Assembly: GCA_963708425.1 (NCBI GenBank)
Contig: OY970206.1
Location: 1,612,001 to 1,676,000, forward strand
Length of the DNA: 64,000 nt
Source: JACMNW01 sp963708425
GTDB taxonomy: Bacteria; Pseudomonadota; Alphaproteobacteria; Rhodobacterales; Rhodobacteraceae
Direction of reading: 5' to 3'
In this document: positions 56,062 through 64,000 of the stretch, piece after piece
Layout: each line of letters opens with the position of its first letter
Numbering within the stretch: the first letter of the stretch is position 1
Notes under the pieces: model-generated
What the model saw: only the letters and a program-made list of their open reading frames with translations
What the model was told of the DNA's origin: nothing
Databases searched by the model: none
Position numbers and translations under genes: made by a program

Positions 56062-57969
56062 ATGGCCAAAGTCATCGGGATTGACCTCGGGACAACCAAC
56101 TCTTGCGTAGCCATCATGGACGGCTCGCAACCCCGCGTAATCGAAAATGCCGAAGGGGCGCGCACGACGCCGTCTATCGTCGGTTTCACCGAAAATGAAC
56201 GCCTCGTCGGCCAACCGGCCAAGCGTCAGGCGGTTACCAACCCATCGAATACCATCTTTGCAGTCAAGCGCCTGATCGGGCGTCGCATGGATGATGCCCA
56301 TATTGCCAAAGACAAAAAGAACCTGCCCTACACGCTGGTCAACGGCGGTAACGGCGACGCATGGGTCGAAGTGCGGGGTGAGAAATATTCCCCCAGCCAG
56401 ATTTCCGCGTTCATCCTGCAAAAGATGAAAGAAACCGCCGAGGCTTACTTGGGTGAAGCTGTCACTCAGGCGGTTATCACCGTGCCGGCCTATTTCAACG
56501 ACGCGCAACGCCAAGCCACCAAAGACGCCGGCAAAATCGCCGGTCTGGAAGTGCTGCGCATCATTAACGAACCCACCGCAGCCGCCCTTGCCTACGGCTT
56601 GGACAAGAAAGAAGCCCGCACCATCGCGGTTTATGACCTTGGCGGCGGCACGTTCGACATCACCATTCTGGAAATTGACGACGGCCTGTTCGAAGTAAAA
56701 TCCACCAACGGCGATACCTTCCTTGGTGGCGAAGATTTCGACACACGCATCGTCAACTACCTGGCTGACGAGTTCAAGAAAGAGCACGGCGTTGATCTGA
56801 CGCTTGACAAGATGGCCCTTCAGCGCCTGAAGGAAGCCGCTGAAAAAGCCAAGATCGAGCTGTCGTCGGCTTCGCAGACAGAGATTAACCAGCCTTTCAT
56901 CTCGATGAACTCCGCCACTGGGCAGCCTCTGCACCTTGTGGTCAAAATGACCCGCGCCAAGCTGGAAAGCCTGGTTGCCGATCTGATCAAAGCCTCGATC
57001 AAGCCTTGCCAAGCCGCCTTGAAAGATGCCGGTCTGTCGACCTCGGACATCGACGAAGTGGTTCTGGTTGGTGGTATGACGCGGATGCCCCGCGTTGTGG
57101 AAGAAGTGACCAAATTCTTTGGCAAAGAGCCGCACAAGGGCGTGAACCCTGATGAAGTGGTGGCACTTGGTGCCGCTATTCAAGCCGGTGTTCTGCAAGG
57201 CGACGTCAAGGATGTGGTTCTGCTGGACGTGACCCCGCTGTCGCTGGGCATCGAAACTCTGGGCGGCGTGTTCACCCGCCTGATCGACCGCAACACCACG
57301 ATCCCGACGAAGAAGTCGCAGATTTTCTCAACCGCCGAAGACAACCAGAATGCCGTGACCATTCGTTGTTTCCAAGGTGAACGGGAAATGGCGTCGGACA
57401 ACAAGATCCTTGGCCAGTTCAATCTGGAACACATCCCACCGGCACCACGTGGCATGCCGCAGATCGAGGTTACCTTCGACATTGATGCCAACGGTATCGT
57501 GTCGGTGAAAGCCAAAGACAAGGGCACCGGCAAGGAACAGGCGATCACCATCCAAGCCTCGGGCGGCCTGTCGGACGATGACATCGAAAAGATGGTCAAG
57601 GAAGCCGAAGAAAACGCCGAAAGCGATAAAGCGCGCCGCGAGCTGGTCGAGTCCCGCAACATGGGCGAAAGCCTGCTGCACTCGACCAAGCGGTCGATCG
57701 AAGAACACGGTGACAAGGTCGATCCTTCAACCGTCGAAGCGATCGAATTTGCCATGGTTCCGCTGGAAGATGCGCTGAAAGGCGAAGATGTTGGCAAGAT
57801 CAAGTCGTCGATCCAGAACCTGACCGAAGCCGCCATGAAGCTGGGCGAGGCAATCTACAAGTCGAGCCAAGCCGAAAATGATGGCCGCAGCGAAGACGGC
57901 CCGCGCGATGTTGATGATGATATCGTCGATGCAGACTTCGAAGATCTTGGCAACAACAAGCGGAAATAA
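56062..57969 (+). CDS. dnaK: Chaperone DnaK (Hsp70)
   Basis: ATP-dependent chaperone that binds exposed hydrophobic peptide segments with DnaJ and GrpE. The 635-residue protein begins MAKVIGIDLGTTNSCV (phosphate 1 loop) and has IINEPTAAALAYGLDKK, AVYDLGGGTFDITILEI (phosphate 2), and VVLVGGMTRMPRVVEEVTKF. The substrate-binding domain starts after the linker KDVVLLDVTPLSLGIETLGG. The ATG at 56062 follows AAGAAGG; an in-frame GTG at 56053 is less likely. A heat-shock-like promoter precedes and dnaJ follows after 72 bases. Confidence 0.98.
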   Translation: MAKVIGIDLGTTNSCVAIMDGSQPRVIENAEGARTTPSIVGFTENERLVGQPAKRQAVTNPSNTIFAVKRLIGRRMDDAHIAKDKKNLPYTLVNGGNGDAWVEVRGEKYSPSQISAFILQKMKETAEAYLGEAVTQAVITVPAYFNDAQRQATKDAGKIAGLEVLRIINEPTAAALAYGLDKKEARTIAVYDLGGGTFDITILEIDDGLFEVKSTNGDTFLGGEDFDTRIVNYLADEFKKEHGVDLTLDKMALQRLKEAAEKAKIELSSASQTEINQPFISMNSATGQPLHLVVKMTRAKLESLVADLIKASIKPCQAALKDAGLSTSDIDEVVLVGGMTRMPRVVEEVTKFFGKEPHKGVNPDEVVALGAAIQAGVLQGDVKDVVLLDVTPLSLGIETLGGVFTRLIDRNTTIPTKKSQIFSTAEDNQNAVTIRCFQGEREMASDNKILGQFNLEHIPPAPRGMPQIEVTFDIDANGIVSVKAKDKGTGKEQAITIQASGGLSDDDIEKMVKEAEENAESDKARRELVESRNMGESLLHSTKRSIEEHGDKVDPSTVEAIEFAMVPLEDALKGEDVGKIKSSIQNLTEAAMKLGEAIYKSSQAENDGRSEDGPRDVDDDIVDADFEDLGNNKRK

Positions 57970-57987
57970 ACCGCACGGAGCGAAAAT

Positions 57988-58016
57988 CGGGGCGGTCTGA
58001 ATAGCAGACCGCCCCG
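57988..58016 (+). terminator. Perfect 12-bp hairpin between dnaK and dnaJ
   Basis: CGGGGCGGTCTG (57988-57999) and CAGACCGCCCCG (58005-58016) pair perfectly around AATAG. GTTCCG follows rather than a T run. It may be a partial terminator or a processing/stability element that lowers DnaJ relative to DnaK, as intergenic hairpins do in other dnaKJ operons. The dnaJ ATG is 26 bases further on. Confidence 0.75.
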
Positions 58017-58041
58017 GTTCCGTTCCCCAAAAGGGTTCGCC

Positions 58042-59193
58042 ATGGCAAAGCGCGATTTTTATGAAATCCTTGGGGCAGCAAAAGGCGCTTCTGCGGAAGA
58101 GCTGAAGAAGGCCTATCGCACCAAGGCCAAAGAGTTGCATCCAGACCGCAATTCAAGCAATCCAAACGCCGAAGCGCAGTTCAAGGAATTGAACGAAGCC
58201 TACGACGTGATGAAGGATGCGGATAAAAAGGCCGCCTACGACCGCTATGGCCATGCTGCTTTTGAAGGCGGCATGGGCGGCGGCGGCCAGCGTGGCGCGG
58301 CAGGCTTCAGCGGCAACGGCGATTTCGGATCGGCGTTTTCGGATGTGTTTGAAGACTTGTTTGGCGATTTCATGGGCGGCCGCGGCGGCCAAGCCCGGTC
58401 CCGCGCGCAACGTGGATCGGACCTGCGCTATAACTTGCGGGTGTCGCTCGAGGAAGCCCACAAGGGCGTACAGAAAACCATCAACGTGCCCGCATCGGTC
58501 AGCTGCGATACCTGCAAGGGGTCCGGGTCCGAAGGTGGTGCCGAACCCGTCACCTGCACCACCTGTTCGGGCATGGGCAAAGTTCGCGCGCAGCAGGGCT
58601 TTTTCACCGTTGAGCGCACCTGCCCCACTTGCAACGGCATGGGCCAGACCATCAAGAACCCCTGCCGCGTTTGCCACGGCGCGGGTCGGGTCGAAAAAGA
58701 ACGCGCGCTGTCTGTGAACATTCCGGCCGGCGTCGAAACTGGCACCCGCATTCGGCTTGCCAGCGAAGGCGAGGCCGGCCTGCGTGGCGGGCCGACCGGG
58801 GACTTGTACATCTTTATCGAAGTGAAAGAGCACGCAATCTTTCAGCGGGACGGCATCCACTTGTTCTGCCGCATCCCCGTTTCCATTGCCACTGCAGCCC
58901 TTGGCGGCGAGGTCGAAGTGCCCACCATCGACGGCGGCATGAGCCGGGTCAAAGTGCCTGCTGGCAGCCAAACCGGCAAGCAGATGCGCCTGCGCGCCAA
59001 AGGCATGCCCGCCCTGCGTGGTGGCGGCTCGGGTGACATGCTGATCGAACTGGCGGTGGAAACCCCCGTCAACCTGACAACCCGCCAGCGCGAATTGCTG
59101 CGCGAGTTCGAAAAGCTGTCCGAAGACAACAATCCCGAAAGCTCGTCGTTCTTTTCCAAAGTCAAAGGCTTTTGGGACGGCATGAAGGGCTAA
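58042..59193 (+). CDS. dnaJ: Chaperone DnaJ (Hsp40)
   Basis: Co-chaperone that delivers substrates to DnaK and stimulates its ATPase. The 383-residue protein has the J domain with HPD (KELHPDRNSSNP, about residue 35), a Gly/Phe-rich stretch (GGMGGGGQRGAAGF), four CxxCxGxG zinc repeats (CDTCKGSG, CTTCSGMG, CPTCNGMG, CRVCHGAG) and the C-terminal substrate domain (LRLRAKGMPALRGGGSGDML pattern). All zinc cysteines are present. It follows dnaK across a perfect hairpin; a large nested hairpin follows it. Confidence 0.97.
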   Translation: MAKRDFYEILGAAKGASAEELKKAYRTKAKELHPDRNSSNPNAEAQFKELNEAYDVMKDADKKAAYDRYGHAAFEGGMGGGGQRGAAGFSGNGDFGSAFSDVFEDLFGDFMGGRGGQARSRAQRGSDLRYNLRVSLEEAHKGVQKTINVPASVSCDTCKGSGSEGGAEPVTCTTCSGMGKVRAQQGFFTVERTCPTCNGMGQTIKNPCRVCHGAGRVEKERALSVNIPAGVETGTRIRLASEGEAGLRGGPTGDLYIFIEVKEHAIFQRDGIHLFCRIPVSIATAALGGEVEVPTIDGGMSRVKVPAGSQTGKQMRLRAKGMPALRGGGSGDMLIELAVETPVNLTTRQRELLREFEKLSEDNNPESSSFFSKVKGFWDGMKG

Positions 59194-59206
59194 TCCCGAA
59201 CAGGGG

Positions 59207-59241
59207 GCCGGTCGCAGGGGCATCGAGCCCCTTTGACCGGC
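59207..59241 (+). terminator. Nested hairpin after dnaJ
   Basis: Outer stem GCCGGTC (59207-59213) / GACCGGC (59235-59241) and inner stem AGGGGC (59216-59221) / GCCCCT (59227-59232) form one long interrupted hairpin with an ATCGA loop. It starts 14 bases after the dnaJ stop. No T run follows, so it may protect the 3' end or terminate weakly. Confidence 0.55.
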
Positions 59242-59257
59242 GCTATCGCGGAATGAC

Positions 59258-59317
59258 CTTTGATGGCAGTCTGGGGGGGCAAGCGCGGGATGCCTCCGGC
59301 GGGGATATTTTTACAGT
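59258..59317 (+). repeat. Possible copy C of the GATATTTTT-ended dispersed element
   Basis: TGGCAGTCTGGGGGGGCAAG, then GCGGGATGCCTCCGGCGGGG and GATATTTTTACAG. Its end (GGATATTTTT plus ACAG) matches the ends of copies A and B read on the minus strand (GGATATTTTTGAACAG), but the internal hairpin is different. The central GGGATGCCTCCGGCGGGGAT block is one I recall as common in Rhodobacteraceae genomes, often beside gene ends. It lies in the 173-base gap between dnaJ and radC. Relationship to A and B is tentative. Confidence 0.5.
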
Positions 59318-59366
59318 TGCGAATGCCGTTAACCATTCCTTCATCATAGGGACGGACAGTTGCTGC

Positions 59367-60128
59367 ATGTCGAACAGCAGCGCCTTTTCCGAAGCCACTT
59401 TCCCAGAGTTCACCTTCGGCGACGAGGCCATTGGGATCGCCATACCAGACCGCCTGCCATCCTACATTGCCGATCATCGCAAGCGCCTGCGGGCGCGGTT
59501 CCTTGATGGCGGTGCGGGGGCAATGCCGGATTACGAGCTGCTGGAGTTGGTGTTGTTTCGCGCCATTCCAAGGCAGGACGTAAAGCCGTTGGCGCGCTTG
59601 TTGATGGATACATTCGGCGATTTCAACCGTGTCATTACTGCCCCTGTGCCGCGTCTGATGGCGGTGAAGGGCGTTGGCGAGGCGGTCGTGCTGGAATTGA
59701 AGATCATCGAGGCTGCATCGCAACGCCTGATGCGGGCACGGGTGATGCACCGCCCGGTTCTGTCATCATGGGATGCATTGTTGGATTACTGCCATACCGC
59801 CATGGCGCATCTGGAGGCGGAACAGTTTCGTATCCTGTTTCTGGACCGTAAGAACGTGCTGATCGCGGATGAGGCGCAGGCGCGCGGGACGGTTGACCAT
59901 GTGCCAGTCTATCCGCGTGAAGTGGTGAAACGGGCGCTGGAGTTGAACGCATCGGCGCTGATCTTGGTGCATAACCACCCCTCGGGTGATCCGACCCCAT
60001 CGGAGGCGGATATCACCGTAACGCTGCAGATCAAGGAAGCGGCGGGCATTCTGGGGGTTACTCTGCATGATCATCTGATCATCGGCAAAGACCGCGAGTT
60101 AAGCTTCAGGGCGCAGGGCTATCTGTAA
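59367..60128 (+). CDS. radC: DNA repair protein RadC (JAB/UPF0758)
   Basis: A 253-residue protein of the RadC family. An N-terminal helix-hairpin-helix region (MPDYELLELVLFRAIPRQDV, LMAVKGVGEAVVLELKIIEA) precedes a C-terminal JAB-type metalloprotease fold with the zinc motif VHNHPSGDPTPSEAD. True function in repair has been questioned for this family. The ATG at 59367 (MSNSSAFSE) is preferred; the frame runs up to 59172 through the repeat and lacks homology. Its end overlaps the convergent PstS-OmpA gene by 23 bases. Confidence 0.9.
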   Translation: MSNSSAFSEATFPEFTFGDEAIGIAIPDRLPSYIADHRKRLRARFLDGGAGAMPDYELLELVLFRAIPRQDVKPLARLLMDTFGDFNRVITAPVPRLMAVKGVGEAVVLELKIIEAASQRLMRARVMHRPVLSSWDALLDYCHTAMAHLEAEQFRILFLDRKNVLIADEAQARGTVDHVPVYPREVVKRALELNASALILVHNHPSGDPTPSEADITVTLQIKEAAGILGVTLHDHLIIGKDRELSFRAQGYL

Positions 60129-61620
60129 CGACAACTGGCTTGATCCACAGTTCGACCCGCCGGTTCAATTGGCGGCCGGGTGCAGTGCTGTCGCAGGCCA
60201 TCGGCATCGTCTCGCCAAAAGCATCCACCGTCGGGATCAGCTCGGGCGCGAGATCAGGTGCCTCGGCACGCAGGGCGGCCGCCACGCTTTCGGCCCGGGC
60301 GCGGGACAGATCAAGATTGGCTGCGGCTGCACCGGAGCCATCGGAAAACCCCGCGAAAACAAGTGCTTCCCCTTTGAAGGCCCCGGTTTGCAGCAGGCGT
60401 GCAAGATCGGTCAGGTTTTCACGTGAATGCGCATCCAAGGTAGATGACCCATCCTCGAACCGGAACGTCAGCGAAAGCCTGTCGGCCCCCGCCATGCCGT
60501 CGACCAGACGCTTCAGATCGGGCAGCGTCACCTCGTCCCCCGCACCCTGAATGGCGTTGATCAGGCGCAAACCATCTGCCGTCATCGCCTGGCGTTGCGG
60601 GCTGCGGTCGATGAAACCCGCCTCGTGGATACTGGCCTGGGCGGCCGGGGTGGCCAGAAAATCCAGGAAGTCCCGCGCGAACAGCGGCAGGCGTCGGCGG
60701 GGGGTCAGGAGAAAAATCGGCAGTGATAGCGGATAATCTTCGGCCTTTACCGCCAGCGCCGATGGCAACAGCGGAAAGCCGCAGCTATCGGTCAACGGCA
60801 GCGCCCGCGCAGGCCCCTGCATCGCCCGCCCTGTCACAGCTAGCGCCCAAGGGTCGCGCGCCACGGCATTTGCAAGGCTTGCCAAATCCGGGTGCAGCAC
60901 TGCTGGCGCAACGGGTTGGTCCAGCCGGGCCGCCAAAGCACGTTGCAGATCGGTATCTGCGCCTAGACCATGCAGCACTATTGGCATATCGGGGCCGCCG
61001 ACATCATGCCAATTGGTCGCCTCGCCAGTCAGTGCGCGGGCCAGATCGGCGGTCGAAATGCGCGGCGTCGGGTTGTCGGTTGCCATGATCGGCAGCAGCG
61101 CATCCAATGCCAAGGCGCGATGTCCAAAGTCTGGCTCGGTCGCCGCCGCGACAATCATTTCGGCCCGACCGGCAACCAATGCCGCACGCGATGCTTGGGG
61201 CGTCTGGGCTGCAAAACTGAACTCTGCCAAGGTCTTACCAGTGGCTGGATCGGTAATTTCGGCGACAAAGCCCGCGTCGGTTTTGGCATTAAACCCAAGC
61301 CCGCGCGATGCGGCAAAAGCTGCAACAAGTGGCAGCAGCAGCGTTTGCCCAGCGTCCGGCGCACCAACAAATCTAATCTCGGCTTTGGGATTGGTTAAAT
61401 CCGGGCAGCCCGGCCCATCACACAAAACGCCCTGACCGTCGACAGTCAGCAGGCCGTAGATGGTTGCAATGCGGTAAAACTCGCCGTCATATCCCTGCAA
61501 TTGCCCAGTCAGAGTTATGCCGCCGTCCAACGCCGTCAGCGTCACGTCTTGGGCGCAAGCAGGTTTGTGAAACAAAAGCATGACGACTGCTAGCGTCGCA
61601 CGCCACCGGTATCGCCCCAT
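60106..61620 (-). CDS. PstS-like periplasmic protein fused to an OmpA domain
   Basis: A 504-residue exported protein. After a signal peptide (MGRYRWRATLAVVMLLFHKP, ending near ACA) come about 290 residues that resemble phosphate-binding (PBP-like/PstS-like) proteins: IRFVGAPDAGQTLLLPLVAA, GLGFNAKTDAGFVAEITDPA, MIVAAATEPDFGHRALALDA and PIFLLTPRRRLPLFARDFLD. The C-terminal 120 residues are an OmpA/MotB peptidoglycan-binding domain: LSLTFRFEDGSSTLDAHSRE, AGFSDGSGAAAANLDLSRAR and GRQLNRRVELWI. It would tether a ligand-binding module to peptidoglycan. The phosphate ligand is not proved. Between radC and an unknown secreted protein gene. Confidence 0.85.
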   Translation of the reverse strand: MGRYRWRATLAVVMLLFHKPACAQDVTLTALDGGITLTGQLQGYDGEFYRIATIYGLLTVDGQGVLCDGPGCPDLTNPKAEIRFVGAPDAGQTLLLPLVAAFAASRGLGFNAKTDAGFVAEITDPATGKTLAEFSFAAQTPQASRAALVAGRAEMIVAAATEPDFGHRALALDALLPIMATDNPTPRISTADLARALTGEATNWHDVGGPDMPIVLHGLGADTDLQRALAARLDQPVAPAVLHPDLASLANAVARDPWALAVTGRAMQGPARALPLTDSCGFPLLPSALAVKAEDYPLSLPIFLLTPRRRLPLFARDFLDFLATPAAQASIHEAGFIDRSPQRQAMTADGLRLINAIQGAGDEVTLPDLKRLVDGMAGADRLSLTFRFEDGSSTLDAHSRENLTDLARLLQTGAFKGEALVFAGFSDGSGAAAANLDLSRARAESVAAALRAEAPDLAPELIPTVDAFGETMPMACDSTAPGRQLNRRVELWIKPVVVTDSPAP

Positions 61621-61637
61621 ATGCCGCCTGCCTGACC

Positions 61638-62627
61638 TTAGTTTGCAGAGGCGATCTTCAGGTCCGGATCAAGATTCTTCAACACAAGAATATCGCCAAC
61701 GGCGCTGCAATCGGGCATCGCCAGCGTCAATTCGGTGACGGTCACGTCGCCAGCCAGATCAACCAGCGTTTCGCCCAAGATTTCACGGCCACAGGTGCCC
61801 TTGGTAATCGCCGCCTCGACGACAATCCGAACTGCGGCGTCCGACCCGACAGGATAGGTGTAAACCTCGGCCAGCATTGGCAATTCGACCTGATCATCAC
61901 CCAGAACCGACAGGAACCCGCCCTGTTGCGGTGCCGCGGCCATTTCTAATCGTGGATCGGCGGCGGACACATGGCCATCGTCGCCATAATCAGCACCAGA
62001 TTCGAAGGCGTTCAACTGGAACGCATCGCCGCCCATCCATTGCACGCCAAAACGACGCAAGTTCTTGGCTTCGGGCACCTCAAGCGATGCGGAAACCGTT
62101 TCGCCATCACGGAACCGCACAGAAACTGTCGCGTCGCTGGTCAGCGCTGGCAAAGACACGAACAACGCACCGGTGCCCGAGGTCTTGCCGGTTACGGCAA
62201 GACCAGCATGGCGCAACACCACGCGCTCATTGGTACGGCAGGGGGCCAACAGCGTCAGCCCGATCATCGCCGAAGGTTCGGCAAGTACATCAAGGGTTAC
62301 TGGGCACTGATCGGCTACTACAGGCTTTCCCGGCATTTGCGCGCCAAAATCCGCCTGAACGATAGGATCGTCGGGAAGAGTAAACAAACTTGGGGCTTCG
62401 TCCGCTGGTATTTCGGCAAAAGACGGTATCGAAAACTCTACAGAGGCTACTGGCAGGTCGGGTAAAGTATCTTCGGGCCCTGCGGCGACAAGGGTTATGT
62501 CTTTTGGTTGTGGTTCCGCTGATGCCAAGCCGGCTGGCTTGTTCAAGACGTTTTGTACAAGATGCCCCGATCCCAGAGCAACAGACATGATTGCAACCAC
62601 CAGTGACAGCCGGCGTTTTAGTTCCAT
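61638..62627 (-). CDS. Hypothetical exported or anchored protein next to secA
   Basis: A 329-residue protein with a basic start and one N-terminal hydrophobic helix (LSLVVAIMSVALGSGHLVQ), then a disordered acidic region (residues 35-100) and a beta-rich part with cysteines in VADQCPVTLDVLAEPSAMIG, LAPCRTNERVVLRHAGLAVT, ITKGTCGREIL and MPDCSAVGDIL, which could form two disulfides in the periplasm. I do not recognise the function. The ATG at 62627 follows GGGGAAG; a TTG at 62642 is less likely. It lies downstream of secA on the same strand and 17 bases upstream of the PstS-OmpA gene. Confidence 0.75.
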   Translation of the reverse strand: MELKRRLSLVVAIMSVALGSGHLVQNVLNKPAGLASAEPQPKDITLVAAGPEDTLPDLPVASVEFSIPSFAEIPADEAPSLFTLPDDPIVQADFGAQMPGKPVVADQCPVTLDVLAEPSAMIGLTLLAPCRTNERVVLRHAGLAVTGKTSGTGALFVSLPALTSDATVSVRFRDGETVSASLEVPEAKNLRRFGVQWMGGDAFQLNAFESGADYGDDGHVSAADPRLEMAAAPQQGGFLSVLGDDQVELPMLAEVYTYPVGSDAAVRIVVEAAITKGTCGREILGETLVDLAGDVTVTELTLAMPDCSAVGDILVLKNLDPDLKIASAN

Positions 62628-62776
62628 CGAAATCTTCCCCAAGATCGCTACCTAAGCTACCTACGGGTGAATTCAGGCAGAGAAGTGGCAGCAACATGGC
62701 CAGAATGCGGGAACCCAAGGTTGTAAGGGCGGATTCACGACAACCCTAGGATTACTGCGCCACATTCTTGCCATAA

Positions 62777-64000
62777 TCAGGTCAGTTGACCATGACAATG
62801 TTTGAATTTCTTGCCCGATCCGCAGGGGCAAGAATCATTCCGCGCGGGGTTGCCCCAGGTCGTCGGGTCTGATTCCACAAATCCGGCAAGCGCTGCGGCG
62901 GGTGTCGCTACTGGCGCTGTGACAGCCTCAGCAGGGGCTTCGGCCTGCGCTTGGCGCTGTTGCTGCAGCAGATACTGCGCCATCATTGCGTCCTGTTCTT
63001 CTTTGGTCAATGGCCGCACTTGCGCAAGCTTTTGCGTCACATCCTGTCGCAAAGAATTCAGCATGTTCTCGAACAGCGTGAAGCCCTCGTTCTTGTATTC
63101 CGACAGCGGGTCACGCTGGGCATAGCCACGAAAGCCCACCACAGACCGCAGATGTTCCAGCCGCAGCAGATGTTCACGCCATTTGCCGTCAATAGATTGC
63201 AGGAGCACCTGCTTTTCGATGTTGCGCATCGCCTCTGGTCCAAAGGCCGCAACCTTTTCATCCATCAGCTTGTCACTTTCCACCATGATCCGTTCGCGCA
63301 TCACGTCTTGATCAACGCCCTCTTCCGCCGACCAATCGGCAATCGGCAAATCAAGGCCAAGCTTTTCAATAACACCGGCCTTCAACGCGTCCACGTCCCA
63401 CTGATCGGCATAAGACTTCGGCGGCATAAAAGCGTCGACCATGTCATCAATCACCTGATGGCGCATGTCTTGTGCAATCTCACCCAGATCTTCGGCCTGC
63501 ATGATCTCCAGCCGCTGACCAAAGATTGCCTTGCGCTGATCGTTCATCACGTCGTCGAATTTCAGCAATTGCTTGCGAATGTCAAAGTTGCGGCCTTCAA
63601 CCTTGGCTTGGGCTTTCTCCAGGCTTTTGTTCACCCACGGATGCACAATCGCTTCGCCCTCTTTCATGCCAAGGGTCGATAGCACCTTGTCCAATCGTTC
63701 AGATCCGAAAATGCGCATCAGATCATCTTCAAGGCTCAGAAAGAACGACGACCGCCCCGGATCGCCCTGCCGACCAGACCGGCCGCGCAACTGGTTATCA
63801 ATACGGCGGCTTTCGTGCCGTTCGGTCGCCAGCACGTAAAGCCCGCCAGCCTCAATCACTTGCGCTTTCTCGGCAGCATGTTCGGCTTCAATCCGCGCGC
63901 GCACCTCATCTGGGTGCAAATGCGGATCGGCGGCAATCGCTTGCATCACCGTCATTTCCACATTGCCGCCCAGCTGAATGTCGGTGCCGCGACCTGCCAT
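62777..64000 (-). CDS. secA: Preprotein translocase ATPase SecA, C-terminal part (5' end outside window)
   Basis: Motor that drives proteins through SecYEG. The frame is open to the right edge. The first visible residues MAGRGTDIQLGGNVEMT are an internal SecA motif (the nucleotide-binding GRGTDI block), so the gene starts outside. The remaining 407 residues include the motif RRIDNQLRGRSGRQGDPGRS, the helical scaffold and wing domains, and the C-terminal zinc tail CPCGSGKKFKHCHG that binds SecB and phospholipids. SecA is essential; the right part of the protein is complete and in frame. Confidence 0.97.
   Translation of the reverse strand: MAGRGTDIQLGGNVEMTVMQAIAADPHLHPDEVRARIEAEHAAEKAQVIEAGGLYVLATERHESRRIDNQLRGRSGRQGDPGRSSFFLSLEDDLMRIFGSERLDKVLSTLGMKEGEAIVHPWVNKSLEKAQAKVEGRNFDIRKQLLKFDDVMNDQRKAIFGQRLEIMQAEDLGEIAQDMRHQVIDDMVDAFMPPKSYADQWDVDALKAGVIEKLGLDLPIADWSAEEGVDQDVMRERIMVESDKLMDEKVAAFGPEAMRNIEKQVLLQSIDGKWREHLLRLEHLRSVVGFRGYAQRDPLSEYKNEGFTLFENMLNSLRQDVTQKLAQVRPLTKEEQDAMMAQYLLQQQRQAQAEAPAEAVTAPVATPAAALAGFVESDPTTWGNPARNDSCPCGSGKKFKHCHGQLT

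Noticed and set aside
1..64000. CRISPR arrays, insertion sequences, prophage or integrase genes
   Set aside because: No regularly spaced repeat, transposase motif, terminal inverted repeat pair or phage gene was found on either strand.

Overview
The window looks like chromosomal DNA of an alphaproteobacterium of the Rhodobacteraceae (Rhodobacter/Roseobacter group). The evidence is a GC-rich sequence, a petB-petC cytochrome bc1 pair, a petP-petR regulator pair, long-form hibernation factor next to ptsN, a Hint-domain protein of the roseobacter type, and small secreted proteins typical of this family. I see no rRNA, CRISPR array, insertion sequence, integrase or phage gene. Almost everything is core-type chromosome, with one modest island (about 26.1-27.8 kb) and one surface-glycan block (about 45.6-55.9 kb). 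No stretch longer than about 265 bases lacks a gene.

Layout, left to right. 1-1.6 kb: 3' end of petB and petC of the bc1 complex, closed by a UUCG-loop terminator. 1.6-5.0 kb (minus): thiB-thiP-thiQ thiamine importer under a TPP riboswitch. 5.1-13.6 kb: aroC, an SRPBCC protein, a WYL-domain regulator divergent from a glutathione transferase across a palindrome, a thioredoxin-CcdA pair, an EamA exporter with a VOC protein, hup, amn, and an NAD-dependent epimerase. 13.8-15.8 kb: TerC, ExoD and a small exported protein. 16-20.1 kb (minus): a histone-deacetylase-like hydrolase, xseB and ispA coupled by 4-base overlaps, then dxs. 20.1-22.6 kb: petR and petP, divergent from ilvE, then a 55-residue basic protein. 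22.7-26.1 kb (minus): SDR, queG, GST, mtgA. 26.3-27.8 kb: GNAT and sulfotransferase, which look acquired. 28-31.2 kb: DUF1269 protein, Hint protein, membrane-anchored LuxR-type regulator, secreted protein. 31.2-40.4 kb (minus): uppP and an NDUFA9-like protein, then gltD, a secreted protein, a GFA-family protein and gltB.

40.6-45.6 kb (plus): tRNA-Leu(CAG), then rnd, kdsD, lptC, lptA, lptB, hpf and ptsN. 45.7-54.9 kb (minus): cysQ-kdsB-GT2, then galU followed by three glycosyltransferases and a tandem sulfotransferase. A divergent ABC-2 permease follows (55.0-55.8 kb). kdsD and kdsB supply Kdo activation, lptCAB moves LPS outward, galU supplies UDP-glucose, and cysQ can clear the PAP left by sulfotransferases. 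I infer a surface glycan, possibly sulfated, assembled here. 56-59.2 kb: dnaK-dnaJ with a heat-shock-like promoter and a perfect 12-bp intergenic hairpin. 59.4-64 kb: radC, a PstS-like/OmpA fusion, an uncharacterised secreted or anchored protein, and the 3' two-fifths of secA running off the right edge.

All calls are from reading the sequence and from memory of the families; no database search was run. Start sites were adjusted using Shine-Dalgarno sequences and gene overlaps, and this is stated in each entry.
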